A stretch of 64,000 nt of DNA from JACJXF01 sp038316435 (GTDB lineage: Bacteria; Bacteroidota; Bacteroidia; Bacteroidales; GCA-2748055). The stretch lies in NCBI GenBank assembly GCA_038316435.1, contig JBBQAQ010000007.1, forward strand, positions 1-64,000, given 5' to 3'. Under the pieces are notes generated by a model, which was not told where the DNA came from, did not search any database, and saw only the letters and a program-made list of their open reading frames with translations. Positions 1 through 8,120 of this stretch are shown here, one piece after another (the first letter of the stretch is position 1; every line of letters begins with the position of its first letter). The translations under genes were made by a program, and so were the position numbers.

Positions 1-1
1 C

Positions 2-259
2 GGTCGCCCCTCTGAATGGACGTTTTCAGTTTATAATGTTTATAACAGACATAATCCATGGTATAATTACTACAATAACAATAATACCAGTGAAATTCAA
101 ATTCCTGAATTCGGCGATGCTCAAAATCCTGTTTCATTATATCAGATTAGTCTTTTTCCAATTATGCCCACATTATCTTATAAGGTATATTTTGATAAAA
201 GCAAGGATGGTGGCATGAAACCAGGTGAGAGTATTAAGAAATGGTTTTTTATGGAGTGA
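2..259 (+). CDS. C-terminal end of a TonB-dependent receptor-like outer membrane protein (5' truncated by window edge)
   Basis: An open frame runs in from the left edge and stops with TGA. The 85 visible residues alternate aromatic and polar residues (WTFSVYNVYN, then SLYQISLFPIMPTLSYKVYF), which is how the last beta-strands of Bacteroidota TonB-dependent receptors with a carboxypeptidase-like plug usually read. Family members normally end right after the final aromatic strand. Here about 21 further charged residues (DKSKDGGMKPGE and onward, ending KKWFFME) follow. The substrate cannot be judged from this end. It is followed by a gene-free stretch, so it probably ends its own transcription unit. 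Assignment rests on pattern recognition of the terminal strands only. Confidence 0.6.
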   Translation, partial: GRPSEWTFSVYNVYNRHNPWYNYYNNNNTSEIQIPEFGDAQNPVSLYQISLFPIMPTLSYKVYFDKSKDGGMKPGESIKKWFFME

Positions 260-607
260 TGATATTGGAACTGCTACTTTATCAGCATGGTAACTTAAGC
301 AAACAATCTAATTTAAAAATCAAAGCAAATCCCTTGATTCCAATTTTGATAGTGTATTTTTTTCGGAACCCCATATTTTCCAATTCAATGATTTTCCCCT
401 AAAGTAACCTCCCCCTGAATACCCTTGCGCAATCATGTGAATAACTTATTAAATATTGATTAGCAACCTGTTAACAAAGAATTATACAAGTTACTATTAA
501 ACTATTCTGAATCAATCGTTCGATTCGCTTAAAAATCTTAATTTAGCGACTGAAATTTTAAAAATTCAACGGATAATTTCGCAAATCAAATACATAAACT
601 TTATATC
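260..607. other. Gene-free stretch between receptor tail and FKBP gene
   Basis: About 350 AT-rich bases with no convincing ORF on either strand. I found no strong terminator hairpin and no clean TAnnTTTG box. It presumably holds the 3' end of the receptor transcript and the promoter of the FKBP gene. Confidence 0.5.
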
Positions 608-1330
608 ATGAAAAACTTTTTTATTCTTCTTCTCATAGTATCATTAAGTGCTTCAGCATCGGCTCAGAAAAATAAAAAGAAATCGCCTCCCCCTGCTCCT
701 GCAGCAAAACCATCGGCACTTCTCCAAACAGCTGAAGATAGCTTAGCCTATGCAATTGGAGTTCTTAATTTCCAATCTCTTAATGGTGACTTACTGCAGA
801 AATACAACCTAAATATTAAAATGGAACTTCTTACAAAAGCTATGATTGATGGTAGTAAAGATACTTCCCTGATGGATCCTCAGTTTGCTAATGAATTTTT
901 GGGATTTTATATGAATAATCTTGAAACACGACAAATTCAGGCAAATGAAATCGCGGGGAAAACATTCCTTGCAGCAAATCTTTCAAAACCTGGTATTAAG
1001 TTCACGCAGAGCGGATTACAATATAAAATCGATTCAATTGGAAGCGGTCCAAAACCATTGGCAACAAGTCGTGTTAAAGTTCATTATCACGGCACTCTTA
1101 TCGATGGAACTGTATTTGACTCATCCGTCGACAGAGGCGAACCTGTTGTTTTTGGCTTAAATCAGGTAATTCCCGGTTGGACAGAGGGATTGCAACTTAT
1201 GCCGGTGGGTTCTAAATTTACCTTCTATATTCCTGCAAATCTGGGATATGGAGCCAGAGCAGCTGGTCCAATGATTAAACCCAACTCAGTTCTGATCTTT
1301 AATGTTGAACTTATTGCAATTGAAGATTAA
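608..1330 (+). CDS. FKBP-type peptidyl-prolyl cis-trans isomerase, exported
   Basis: Catalyses proline cis-trans isomerisation and helps fold proteins, here in the periplasm or at the outer membrane. Residues 1-19 form a signal peptide ending ASASAQ. A Lys/Pro/Ala-rich linker follows, then an FKBP N-terminal dimerisation region (about 40-120) and an FKBP catalytic domain (about 140-237). The catalytic domain shows the family pattern VKVHYHGTLIDGTVFDSS, then a VIPGW segment, then the LGYGARAAG loop. At 240 aa it matches the FkpA/Mip class. The stop is 2 bases before the next start, so it is probably cotranscribed with the EamA transporter. Confidence 0.93.
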   Translation: MKNFFILLLIVSLSASASAQKNKKKSPPPAPAAKPSALLQTAEDSLAYAIGVLNFQSLNGDLLQKYNLNIKMELLTKAMIDGSKDTSLMDPQFANEFLGFYMNNLETRQIQANEIAGKTFLAANLSKPGIKFTQSGLQYKIDSIGSGPKPLATSRVKVHYHGTLIDGTVFDSSVDRGEPVVFGLNQVIPGWTEGLQLMPVGSKFTFYIPANLGYGARAAGPMIKPNSVLIFNVELIAIED

Positions 1331-1332
1331 TA

Positions 1333-2229
1333 ATGCAAAACTATTTTGGCGAATTAGCCGCTCTTGCAACAGCAATTTTCTGGACAATCACAGCTCTTTC
1401 ATTTGAACGTGCAAGCTTAAAAATTGGATCTTTATCCCTGAATATCATTCGTTTAGGTATTGGTTTTATTTTTCTCAGCATTTTTAATCTTTTTTACAGA
1501 GGGATAATCTTTCCAGTTGACGCATCTGCTCAAAACTGGCTATGGCTAGGACTTTCCGGACTTGTTGGCTTTCTGTTTGGGGATCTCTTTTTATTTAAAT
1601 CATATACCATCATTGGCTCCAGGTACGCCATGCTGATTATGACTCTGGTTCCACCGATTACTGCCCTTACCGGGTGGATTGTCCTGGGGGAAAAGCTTAC
1701 ATACATGAACTACCTTGGAATGTGCCTTACCATTCTTGGTATTTCACTGGCTATCTTTAATAAGAATACCGGAAAATCAGGATTCTCTCTCAAATTTTCT
1801 TACAAAGGCCTTCTTTTTGCATTTTTTGGCGCAATCGGACAAGCTTTGGGCCTCGTGCTCAGCAAATTTGGTATGAAAGACTATGATCCTTTTCCTGCTA
1901 CACAAATAAGGATAATTGCCGGTTTTATTGGATTTGCTATACTTATAACCATAATTCGCCGATGGAGAAATGTGTTTGATGGATTTTCAAACAAAAGCGG
2001 AATGGTTAGCGCTGGAATAGGTTCATTCTTCGGACCTTTCCTCGGAGTCTCTTTTTCGCTACTGGCTATAAAATATACTCAAACAGGAATCGCCTCAACA
2101 ATTATGGCAATTGTCCCTGTACTTATTATACCACCTGCAATCTTTCTTTTTAAACAAAAGGTTACAACTCTTGAAATAATCGGTGCAATTATTTCTGTGG
2201 CAGGAGTTACATTGTTTTTTGTAAGTTAA
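1333..2229 (+). CDS. EamA/DMT-family drug-metabolite transporter
   Basis: A 298-aa inner-membrane protein with ten predicted hydrophobic segments arranged as two tandem five-helix EamA repeats (about 5-140 and 158-298). This is the standard DMT-exporter size and layout. A typical end-of-repeat pattern (GEKLTYMNYLGMCLTILGI) appears in the first half and a matching one (TTLEIIGAIISVAGVTLFF) at the end. The start lies 2 bases after the FKBP stop, suggesting translational coupling. Substrates of this family range over amino acids, nucleobases and metabolites, and nothing here narrows it. Confidence 0.88.
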   Translation: MQNYFGELAALATAIFWTITALSFERASLKIGSLSLNIIRLGIGFIFLSIFNLFYRGIIFPVDASAQNWLWLGLSGLVGFLFGDLFLFKSYTIIGSRYAMLIMTLVPPITALTGWIVLGEKLTYMNYLGMCLTILGISLAIFNKNTGKSGFSLKFSYKGLLFAFFGAIGQALGLVLSKFGMKDYDPFPATQIRIIAGFIGFAILITIIRRWRNVFDGFSNKSGMVSAGIGSFFGPFLGVSFSLLAIKYTQTGIASTIMAIVPVLIIPPAIFLFKQKVTTLEIIGAIISVAGVTLFFVS

Positions 2230-2284
2230 AATTTATATAGCTTGCAACATCTGAAACCAATCTATTCCATAAATTCAATTTAGT

Positions 2285-3121
2285 ATGAAAACCATTCTGT
2301 TCCTGCTTATTTCTTCACTCGCTGTAGTGAATTTTTCTTGTTCCTCCCCCGTTAAAAAAGTAAGCCCTGAAGATCTGCTGATTCAAAGAATTGACTCACT
2401 TAACAAGGCAGGTTTCAACATAACCGACTATCATGCTCATCTTAAAGGGGGATTAACCATGGAGCAGCTTCTTGAACATTCAGCTAAGTCGGGTATTAAA
2501 TATGGAGTGGCTGTTAACGGGGGAATTGGATTTCCGGTTCAGAACGATTCTGCATTAAGCAATTATTTCCGTAGTATGAATTCTTATCCTGTTTTTCATG
2601 CACTTCAGGCCGAAGGTCGTGAATGGGTAAACCTGTTTTCTCCTGATTCGGTTGCATTGTTCGATTATGTTTTTACTGATGCAATGACTTTCACGGATGC
2701 AAAAGGTCGTAGAAATCGTCTTTGGATCAAGGAAGAAGCCTTTGTCGATGATCCTGAGGAGTTTATGGAATACCTGGTTAGTCAGATAGAGACAATTTTC
2801 TCAAATGAAAAAGTAAATATTTATGTGAATCCTACCTTCTTGCCCGACACACTAAAATCCCGCTATAATGAACTATGGACACCCGAAAGAATGCAAAGGG
2901 TCGTTACCGTATTGAAAAACAATAACATAGCAATGGAAATTAACAGCCGTTTAATGATACCTTCTTCAGCATTTATAAAAATCGCAAAAGAGGCCGGAGT
3001 GAAATTCACATTGGGTACCAACAATACGAAAGCTGAACTTGGCTATCTCGAATATGGACTAAATATGATCAATGAATGTGACCTGAAACCTGAAGATTTC
3101 TGGAAATGCATTAAAAAATAG
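2285..3121 (+). CDS. Lipoprotein with PHP/amidohydrolase-like metal-binding motif
   Basis: Residues 1-20 read as a lipoprotein signal with a lipobox (VNFSC) and Cys19 as likely lipidation site. The mature part starts with a helix, then DYHAHLKGG at about 46-54, an H-x-H pair typical of the first metal site in PHP and amidohydrolase TIM barrels. A later TNNT segment following KFTLGTN is also typical of PHP-like C-terminal strands. The substrate is unknown; a periplasmic hydrolase is likely. It lies 55 bases after the EamA gene on the same strand and its stop is 7 bases from the convergent DUF4831 gene. Confidence 0.6.
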   Translation: MKTILFLLISSLAVVNFSCSSPVKKVSPEDLLIQRIDSLNKAGFNITDYHAHLKGGLTMEQLLEHSAKSGIKYGVAVNGGIGFPVQNDSALSNYFRSMNSYPVFHALQAEGREWVNLFSPDSVALFDYVFTDAMTFTDAKGRRNRLWIKEEAFVDDPEEFMEYLVSQIETIFSNEKVNIYVNPTFLPDTLKSRYNELWTPERMQRVVTVLKNNNIAMEINSRLMIPSSAFIKIAKEAGVKFTLGTNNTKAELGYLEYGLNMINECDLKPEDFWKCIKK

Positions 3122-3128
3122 CGCTAAC

Positions 3129-4199
3129 TTACTTCATTTTCACGGGAAGGGGGAGCAGACTTCCCGCCTGATAAACAGAAATTCTCCCGTCAAAAAGTAG
3201 CTCATTGCCTTCTTTAACCTTAACTAGACAAGTTGAGGGCATCCTGTAAATCAAAGTATTTTCAGGTATTTGCTCATTGCCGTAAATCCCTGTTGGATAT
3301 CCGTTTACAGGATTTGATTCAAGAATTACAGGCATACCTTCTAATGATTCAGCGGGCAAAACTCCTTCCTTTTCCGAAAATTTAAGAAATACTTGCTCCT
3401 GACTATTTCCATTTGGAGCAATGAAAAAGCTTCTGCTATACTTTTCAATATAGGTCTTTCCGGTAAAAAGGGCAATATATTCCTGCTCTGTCTTATTTAA
3501 TTCGGCAATGGCTATCTCCAATGCTGCTCCTTCAGGAAAAACTCCATATTCGCCGTCAACTAGCTTCAGCCTTCTTTTTCTGATTTTAATTATCAAATTC
3601 GCTGCTTCTTCTGCCTTCTGCTCAATAGTTTTGGCTGCTTTCTGTTTCCTGAGTATTGGGATCTTTACAAAGGAAGAATCCGTAATCATTGTTTTAAATA
3701 AAGTATCCGTCTTCTCTTTATGATTTCGCTTCATACTGAATTCCAAAACTGCAGGCAATGCATATTGCTCGTTCGCAGGAAGTTCTGCATTGGCTGAAAT
3801 AACCGACATAGGGTCGATAATTAATCCCTGTGAAGACAGATTAAAATATTCCTTTTGCTCAAACGATCCTTTCAAAATATTAACACTATAAAACTGAGAA
3901 GGATCGGGTTCCTGAAATTCCGAAATCGAAACACTATTAATCGCCCATTTAGTATTTTCCTCTTTGATATATTGTGTAATACCAAGAAATCTTTGTGCAA
4001 ACTGACGATACGGTCCCGGTAGCTCAATCCTTTTCTCAAATTCCATTTTCACCTCAAAAACTGTTTGAGGAAGGCTGTAAACGAACCGACCGGAATATGC
4101 TGCTGGCTCTTCACCTACCTGCGTAACAACAAATTTATTGAGACTGATGCACGAGCTAAGCAGCAAAGCACTAATCACTGAAATTAGAATCTTGTTCAT
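3129..4199 (-). CDS. DUF4831-type lipoprotein of unknown function
   Basis: 356 aa with a lipoprotein signal (ISALLLSSC, Cys17). The first part carries the pattern I associate with DUF4831: GRFVYSLPQTVFEVKMEFEK, then a PYRQFAQRFLG segment. No catalytic motif is visible. The body is beta-rich, with a Lys/Arg-rich helical stretch around residues 195-215. The family is largely confined to Bacteroidota and its role is unknown, so an envelope location is all that can be inferred. A -7-like box (TACTTTTG on the minus strand) lies about 40 bases upstream. Confidence 0.65.
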   Translation of the reverse strand: MNKILISVISALLLSSCISLNKFVVTQVGEEPAAYSGRFVYSLPQTVFEVKMEFEKRIELPGPYRQFAQRFLGITQYIKEENTKWAINSVSISEFQEPDPSQFYSVNILKGSFEQKEYFNLSSQGLIIDPMSVISANAELPANEQYALPAVLEFSMKRNHKEKTDTLFKTMITDSSFVKIPILRKQKAAKTIEQKAEEAANLIIKIRKRRLKLVDGEYGVFPEGAALEIAIAELNKTEQEYIALFTGKTYIEKYSRSFFIAPNGNSQEQVFLKFSEKEGVLPAESLEGMPVILESNPVNGYPTGIYGNEQIPENTLIYRMPSTCLVKVKEGNELLFDGRISVYQAGSLLPLPVKMK

Positions 4200-4237
4200 A
4201 AACTTCTATTTGAGATCAAAATAACTAGAGTAAAACA

Positions 4238-4245
4238 CAAAAGTA
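4238..4245 (-). promoter_or_regulatory. Bacteroidota -7 box upstream of the DUF4831 gene
   Basis: Minus strand reads TACTTTTG, a perfect match to the TAnnTTTG -7 element, about 40 bases before the start codon. No TTG is seen at the usual 19-base spacing, so the match is partial. Confidence 0.4.
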
Positions 4246-4335
4246 AAAAGATAAAAAGATTTATTTATATGCTGGTTTAAGCCGATATGTCATTTTTTAT
4301 TATAGAGAAAACAGAATCATTCTTTGTAAACTCAA

Positions 4336-5850
4336 TTAATTTTCCTTAATCCGTCGGAAAGCTTTGCCGAAGTTTTCAATAATATCTCCCGCTATCAGGG
4401 CTTCTACACTCGATGTTTCAAGTACAATATCACCAGCAAAACCATGTACAAATACAGAGATCAGGGAAGCATTTAAACTTGTATATCCTTGAGCGATAAG
4501 TGATACTAAAAGTCCCGTTAGCACATCCCCTGTTCCTCCGCTTGCCATACCTGGATTCCCGGATGTGTTTATATACGAATTTCCATCAGGAGCCGAAATT
4601 ATTGTATGCGCTCCTTTTAAAACGACAATTACCTGAAATTGTTTTGCGAATTCTAATTGTTTCAGGTGGCGACTATACATATCCCCGGAAACCCCGGCCA
4701 GCCGGTCGAATTCTTTTGGATGCGGTGTGATAATTGATCCGGCAGGTAAAAATTTCATCCATTCAATATGTTCAGCAAGTATATTCAATGCATCTGCATC
4801 CAATACTAGTGGAACTTTTGCTTTCTGTATCAACTCATGCAAAGCCTCCGCTGTATCGGCAGTTTTTCCAATTGCTGGTCCGCATGCAATTGCCTGATAG
4901 CCATCAAGTTCAGGCACATTACTGAATTCAGTGTCTGACTTGTCAATTTGTATCAAAGCTTCCGGTACTGCTGTCTGTAAAATACCTGAGTCAAATGCAG
5001 GAATACCAACTGTAGTCAACCCTGCTCCTCCTCTTAAACTGGCTTTTCCTGCAAGCACAGCTGCGCCCATCATACCATGCCTTCCAGCAATTATTAATGC
5101 ATGGCCATAACTCCCTTTGTGACTGAATTTTTTTCGCGGGATTAGCATTGAACGAATCATTTCCTTATCAATGGTAAAATAATTAGTACTTGTGCTTTCA
5201 ACTGCATCTTTGTGAAGGCCAATAGGTACAACAACAACATTTTCTGCAATTTCAGCATTTTCCTCCATAAAAAATGATAAAAATGGAAATTCAAAACTTA
5301 CGGTATAGTCAGCTTTTATGCAGTTTTCAGGATTGTTTTCCCTATTATCTTCAGCAAATAATCCGGAAGGAATGTCTATAGAAACCACACATCCAGAATT
5401 CTTATTAATGTAACGGATTAAGGAACTAACGGGCTCTTCAATTGGCCGGTTAAGACCTGAACCAAAGATTCCGTCAATAACTACTTCGTTTTTGGCAATC
5501 TTTGGAAAAGTATTAACATCATTTAAATTAAGCAATTCTGGTTTAAGATATTTGTTCAATGCTTTGAAATTTGCCTGGCAGTCCTCACTCATCGTTGTGG
5601 AAGTCGGAACTAAATATACTCTAAGCTGAAAATGTCTTTCTATTAAAAGCCGGGAAATGGCTAATGCATCACCCCCGTTGTTCCCTGATCCTGCAAAAAT
5701 AATCACAGGTTTGCCAAGGTCAAATTGCTTCTCAAACCATTGAACAAATCTTAAAGATGCTCTTTCCATTAAACGAAAAGAAGTAATTGGTTCTTCAATA
5801 ATTGTTCTTTGATCGATTTCTTTAACTTGTGATGAGTTAAAAATCTTCAT
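4336..5850 (-). CDS. nnr: Bifunctional NAD(P)H-hydrate epimerase / ADP-dependent NAD(P)H-hydrate dehydratase
   Basis: Repairs damaged NAD(P)H: the N-terminal YjeF_N domain (about 1-215) epimerises R-NAD(P)HX to S-NAD(P)HX, and the C-terminal ribokinase-like domain (about 225-500) dehydrates S-NAD(P)HX using ADP. Visible signatures are AGSGNNGGDAL in the epimerase, and SHKGSYGHALIIAGRHGMMG plus NPGMASGGTGDVLTG in the dehydratase. At 504 aa it is the normal full length of the fused enzyme. It stands alone on the minus strand, with a likely -7 box just upstream (5868-5875). Confidence 0.96.
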   Translation of the reverse strand: MKIFNSSQVKEIDQRTIIEEPITSFRLMERASLRFVQWFEKQFDLGKPVIIFAGSGNNGGDALAISRLLIERHFQLRVYLVPTSTTMSEDCQANFKALNKYLKPELLNLNDVNTFPKIAKNEVVIDGIFGSGLNRPIEEPVSSLIRYINKNSGCVVSIDIPSGLFAEDNRENNPENCIKADYTVSFEFPFLSFFMEENAEIAENVVVVPIGLHKDAVESTSTNYFTIDKEMIRSMLIPRKKFSHKGSYGHALIIAGRHGMMGAAVLAGKASLRGGAGLTTVGIPAFDSGILQTAVPEALIQIDKSDTEFSNVPELDGYQAIACGPAIGKTADTAEALHELIQKAKVPLVLDADALNILAEHIEWMKFLPAGSIITPHPKEFDRLAGVSGDMYSRHLKQLEFAKQFQVIVVLKGAHTIISAPDGNSYINTSGNPGMASGGTGDVLTGLLVSLIAQGYTSLNASLISVFVHGFAGDIVLETSSVEALIAGDIIENFGKAFRRIKEN

Positions 5851-5867
5851 GGATTATGTATTGGATT

Positions 5868-5875
5868 CAAAGTTA
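5868..5875 (-). promoter_or_regulatory. Bacteroidota -7 box upstream of nnr
   Basis: Minus strand reads TAACTTTG (TAnnTTTG) 18 bases before the nnr start, which would give a very short leader. No TTG was found at 19 bases upstream. Confidence 0.4.
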
Positions 5876-6081
5876 CACGAAATTAAAACTAAAAAAAATA
5901 GGTCCTCTCCTTCTTAGAAAGTTAATTTGAAATGTCTTGGAAACCTTATTTGCAAACATTTTTTGCCTACGGAAACAGTCTCTGTAAAAATGAAAACGTT
6001 TTACTTTTATCCCTTTGATAGTTAGTAAACATATGTATTTCAAAACATTATTTTGAGTAAGGACTAAACGAAAAAGATTTA

Positions 6082-6089
6082 TATATTTG
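6082..6089 (+). promoter_or_regulatory. Bacteroidota -7 box upstream of the POT transporter
   Basis: TATATTTG matches TAnnTTTG exactly, 33 bases before the start codon. The nearest TTTG upstream is about 26 bases away, longer than the usual 19, so only the -7 element is well supported. Confidence 0.45.
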
Positions 6090-6122
6090 GATTCTTTAAT
6101 AATAACTTCTAACAACTGAATT

Positions 6123-7952
6123 ATGTTTAAATCGCACCCAAAAGGTTTATATGTTGCCTTCTTCTCCAATATGGGAGAACGATTTGGTTTTTACACCATG
6201 ATGGCCATCCTTGTACTGTTTCTTCAGGCAAAATTTGGTTTATCAGTTGAGCAAGCTGGAAGTTATTACAGTTGGTTTTATTTTGGAATTTATGGTCTAG
6301 CCCTCCTTGGCGGAATCCTTGCCGATGCTACAAATAAATATAAGCTAGTAATTCTTGCGGGTATCGTTGTTATGTTTGCAGGTTATGCCATAATTGCAAT
6401 TCCGGGAATGTCATTGAATCTGACACTGATTGGACTTTTTGTAATTGCCTTTGGTAATGGACTGTTCAAAGGGAATCTTCAGGCTGTCGTTGGACAAATG
6501 TATGATAACGAAAAGTACTCTAAAGTTCGGGATTCAGCATATATGATTTTTTATATGGGGATTAATATCGGCGCTTTTTTTGCTCCGTTTGTTGCTACTT
6601 CAGTTAGAAACTGGTTCCTGAAAACACAAGGTTTTGTGCACGATGGCAGCCTTCCCGAAATGTGCCATGCCCTAATGCGTGGAGAACTGGCAAATATGGC
6701 TGAATTTCAGGCAACAGCCGACAGAGTTAGCGGACAACATGTTGCCGATCTGGCCGCATTTGCCCAAAGTTATATCGACGCTTTTTCTAAAGGATACAAT
6801 TACGCATTTGGAATTGCAGCAGGCGCAATGGTATTATCGCTGCTGGTTTACATAATTTTCAACAAACATCTGCCTGCAAAAGAAAGATCTGTTAAGCTGG
6901 TTTCACGTGATGCTCAGGGCCTTGAAATCCCTTCCGTAAACAAAACTTTTGCAATCTTTTCAGCTTTAGGACTGGGAGTTTTGGTTTCCGCAGTGTTCTA
7001 TCTGATTACAAAAAATATTGATTTATCATTCCCATTTGGTCTATTTGTAGCCTTTGCTGTTTATATATCCAGTATCTCAACAAAAGAAGAGCGTCCAAGA
7101 ATCATTTCTCTTCTCCTGGTTTTTGTAGTAGTTATCTTTTTCTGGATGTCTTTTCATCAGAATGGACTTACACTAACGCTTTTTGCAAGGGATTATACAG
7201 TTAAAGAAGTAGGGCCGTTTACAAATATTTTCTTCAACCTTGATGCAATCCTTGCTTTCATTGGAACTCTTGCCGGACTATTTTTGTTTTTCAGCCGTAA
7301 AGTCCTTCTTGAAAGGATATTCAGCTTGGTAATGTTCTTAGGTCTGGGATATCTTACCTATTACCTTTTTAACGGTTATTCTGCAACAAACCTTATCGCT
7401 CCAGAAGTTTTTCAATCCTTTAATCCACTGTTTATTGTTGCTCTAACTTTTCCCGTAATGGCTGTTTTTGAATACCTGAGAAACAGAAACGCAGAACCAT
7501 CCACACCTAAAAAAATTGGCATTGGAATGGTCATTGCTGCTTTAGGGTTTTTAGTTATTCTCGTAGCTTCATTAAACCTGATTTCTCCAAAGGAACTTCA
7601 ATTTGTTGATGCTGCAGGCAAAATTAATTACAATACTGTTCCTGATACTTCCAGGGTAGTACCTTACTGGCTTATAAGCAGTTACCTAATCTTAACTATT
7701 GCTGAACTGTTCCTTAGCCCAATGGGTTTATCCTTTGTATCAAAAGTAGCTCCCCCAAGGTTTCAGGGACTGATGCAGGGTGGATGGCTTCTGGCTACAG
7801 CAGTTGGAAATAAATTACTCGTAGTTGGAAGTATAGGCTGGAGTAGATTAGAATTATGGCAACTTTGGGCAGTATTCATAATCTGTTGTCTTGTATCCGC
7901 TACGTTTATTTTTAGCATTCTGAAAAGACTTGAAAAAGCTTCAAATACCTGA
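6123..7952 (+). CDS. POT/PTR2-family peptide MFS transporter
   Basis: Proton-coupled uptake of di- or tripeptides across the inner membrane. 609 aa with about 14 hydrophobic segments. The N-terminus has the family ERF motif (SNMGERFGFYTMM), followed by the MFS loop GGILADATNKYK and the PTR2 signature-like stretch FYMGINIGAFFAP. The C-terminus shows AELFLSPMGLSFVSKVAPPRFQG, typical of PTR transporters. It is longer than the usual 450-510 aa because of extra segments between about 170 and 340, as in many Bacteroidota POT proteins. Monocistronic by spacing. Confidence 0.93.
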   Translation: MFKSHPKGLYVAFFSNMGERFGFYTMMAILVLFLQAKFGLSVEQAGSYYSWFYFGIYGLALLGGILADATNKYKLVILAGIVVMFAGYAIIAIPGMSLNLTLIGLFVIAFGNGLFKGNLQAVVGQMYDNEKYSKVRDSAYMIFYMGINIGAFFAPFVATSVRNWFLKTQGFVHDGSLPEMCHALMRGELANMAEFQATADRVSGQHVADLAAFAQSYIDAFSKGYNYAFGIAAGAMVLSLLVYIIFNKHLPAKERSVKLVSRDAQGLEIPSVNKTFAIFSALGLGVLVSAVFYLITKNIDLSFPFGLFVAFAVYISSISTKEERPRIISLLLVFVVVIFFWMSFHQNGLTLTLFARDYTVKEVGPFTNIFFNLDAILAFIGTLAGLFLFFSRKVLLERIFSLVMFLGLGYLTYYLFNGYSATNLIAPEVFQSFNPLFIVALTFPVMAVFEYLRNRNAEPSTPKKIGIGMVIAALGFLVILVASLNLISPKELQFVDAAGKINYNTVPDTSRVVPYWLISSYLILTIAELFLSPMGLSFVSKVAPPRFQGLMQGGWLLATAVGNKLLVVGSIGWSRLELWQLWAVFIICCLVSATFIFSILKRLEKASNT

Positions 7953-8120
7953 TAAATAGCACTTAAAAAACAAAGTTAGCATCTGGTATATTATATTTTT
8001 ACAGGGATATGAAACATTATTCGGTAAGAGTGCGTTTACTTCTTTCATAAGTTTTAATTTTTTATTGGAGGTTTAATTGGAATCACCTACATTTAAATTG
8101 TTATTTCTAGCCTTAAACTG

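Noticed and set aside
5873..6169. 98-aa minus-strand ORF across the promoter and start of the POT transporter
   Set aside because: It overlaps the 5' end of a well-supported gene and its predicted -7 box, has biased, non-protein-like composition and no recognisable motif.
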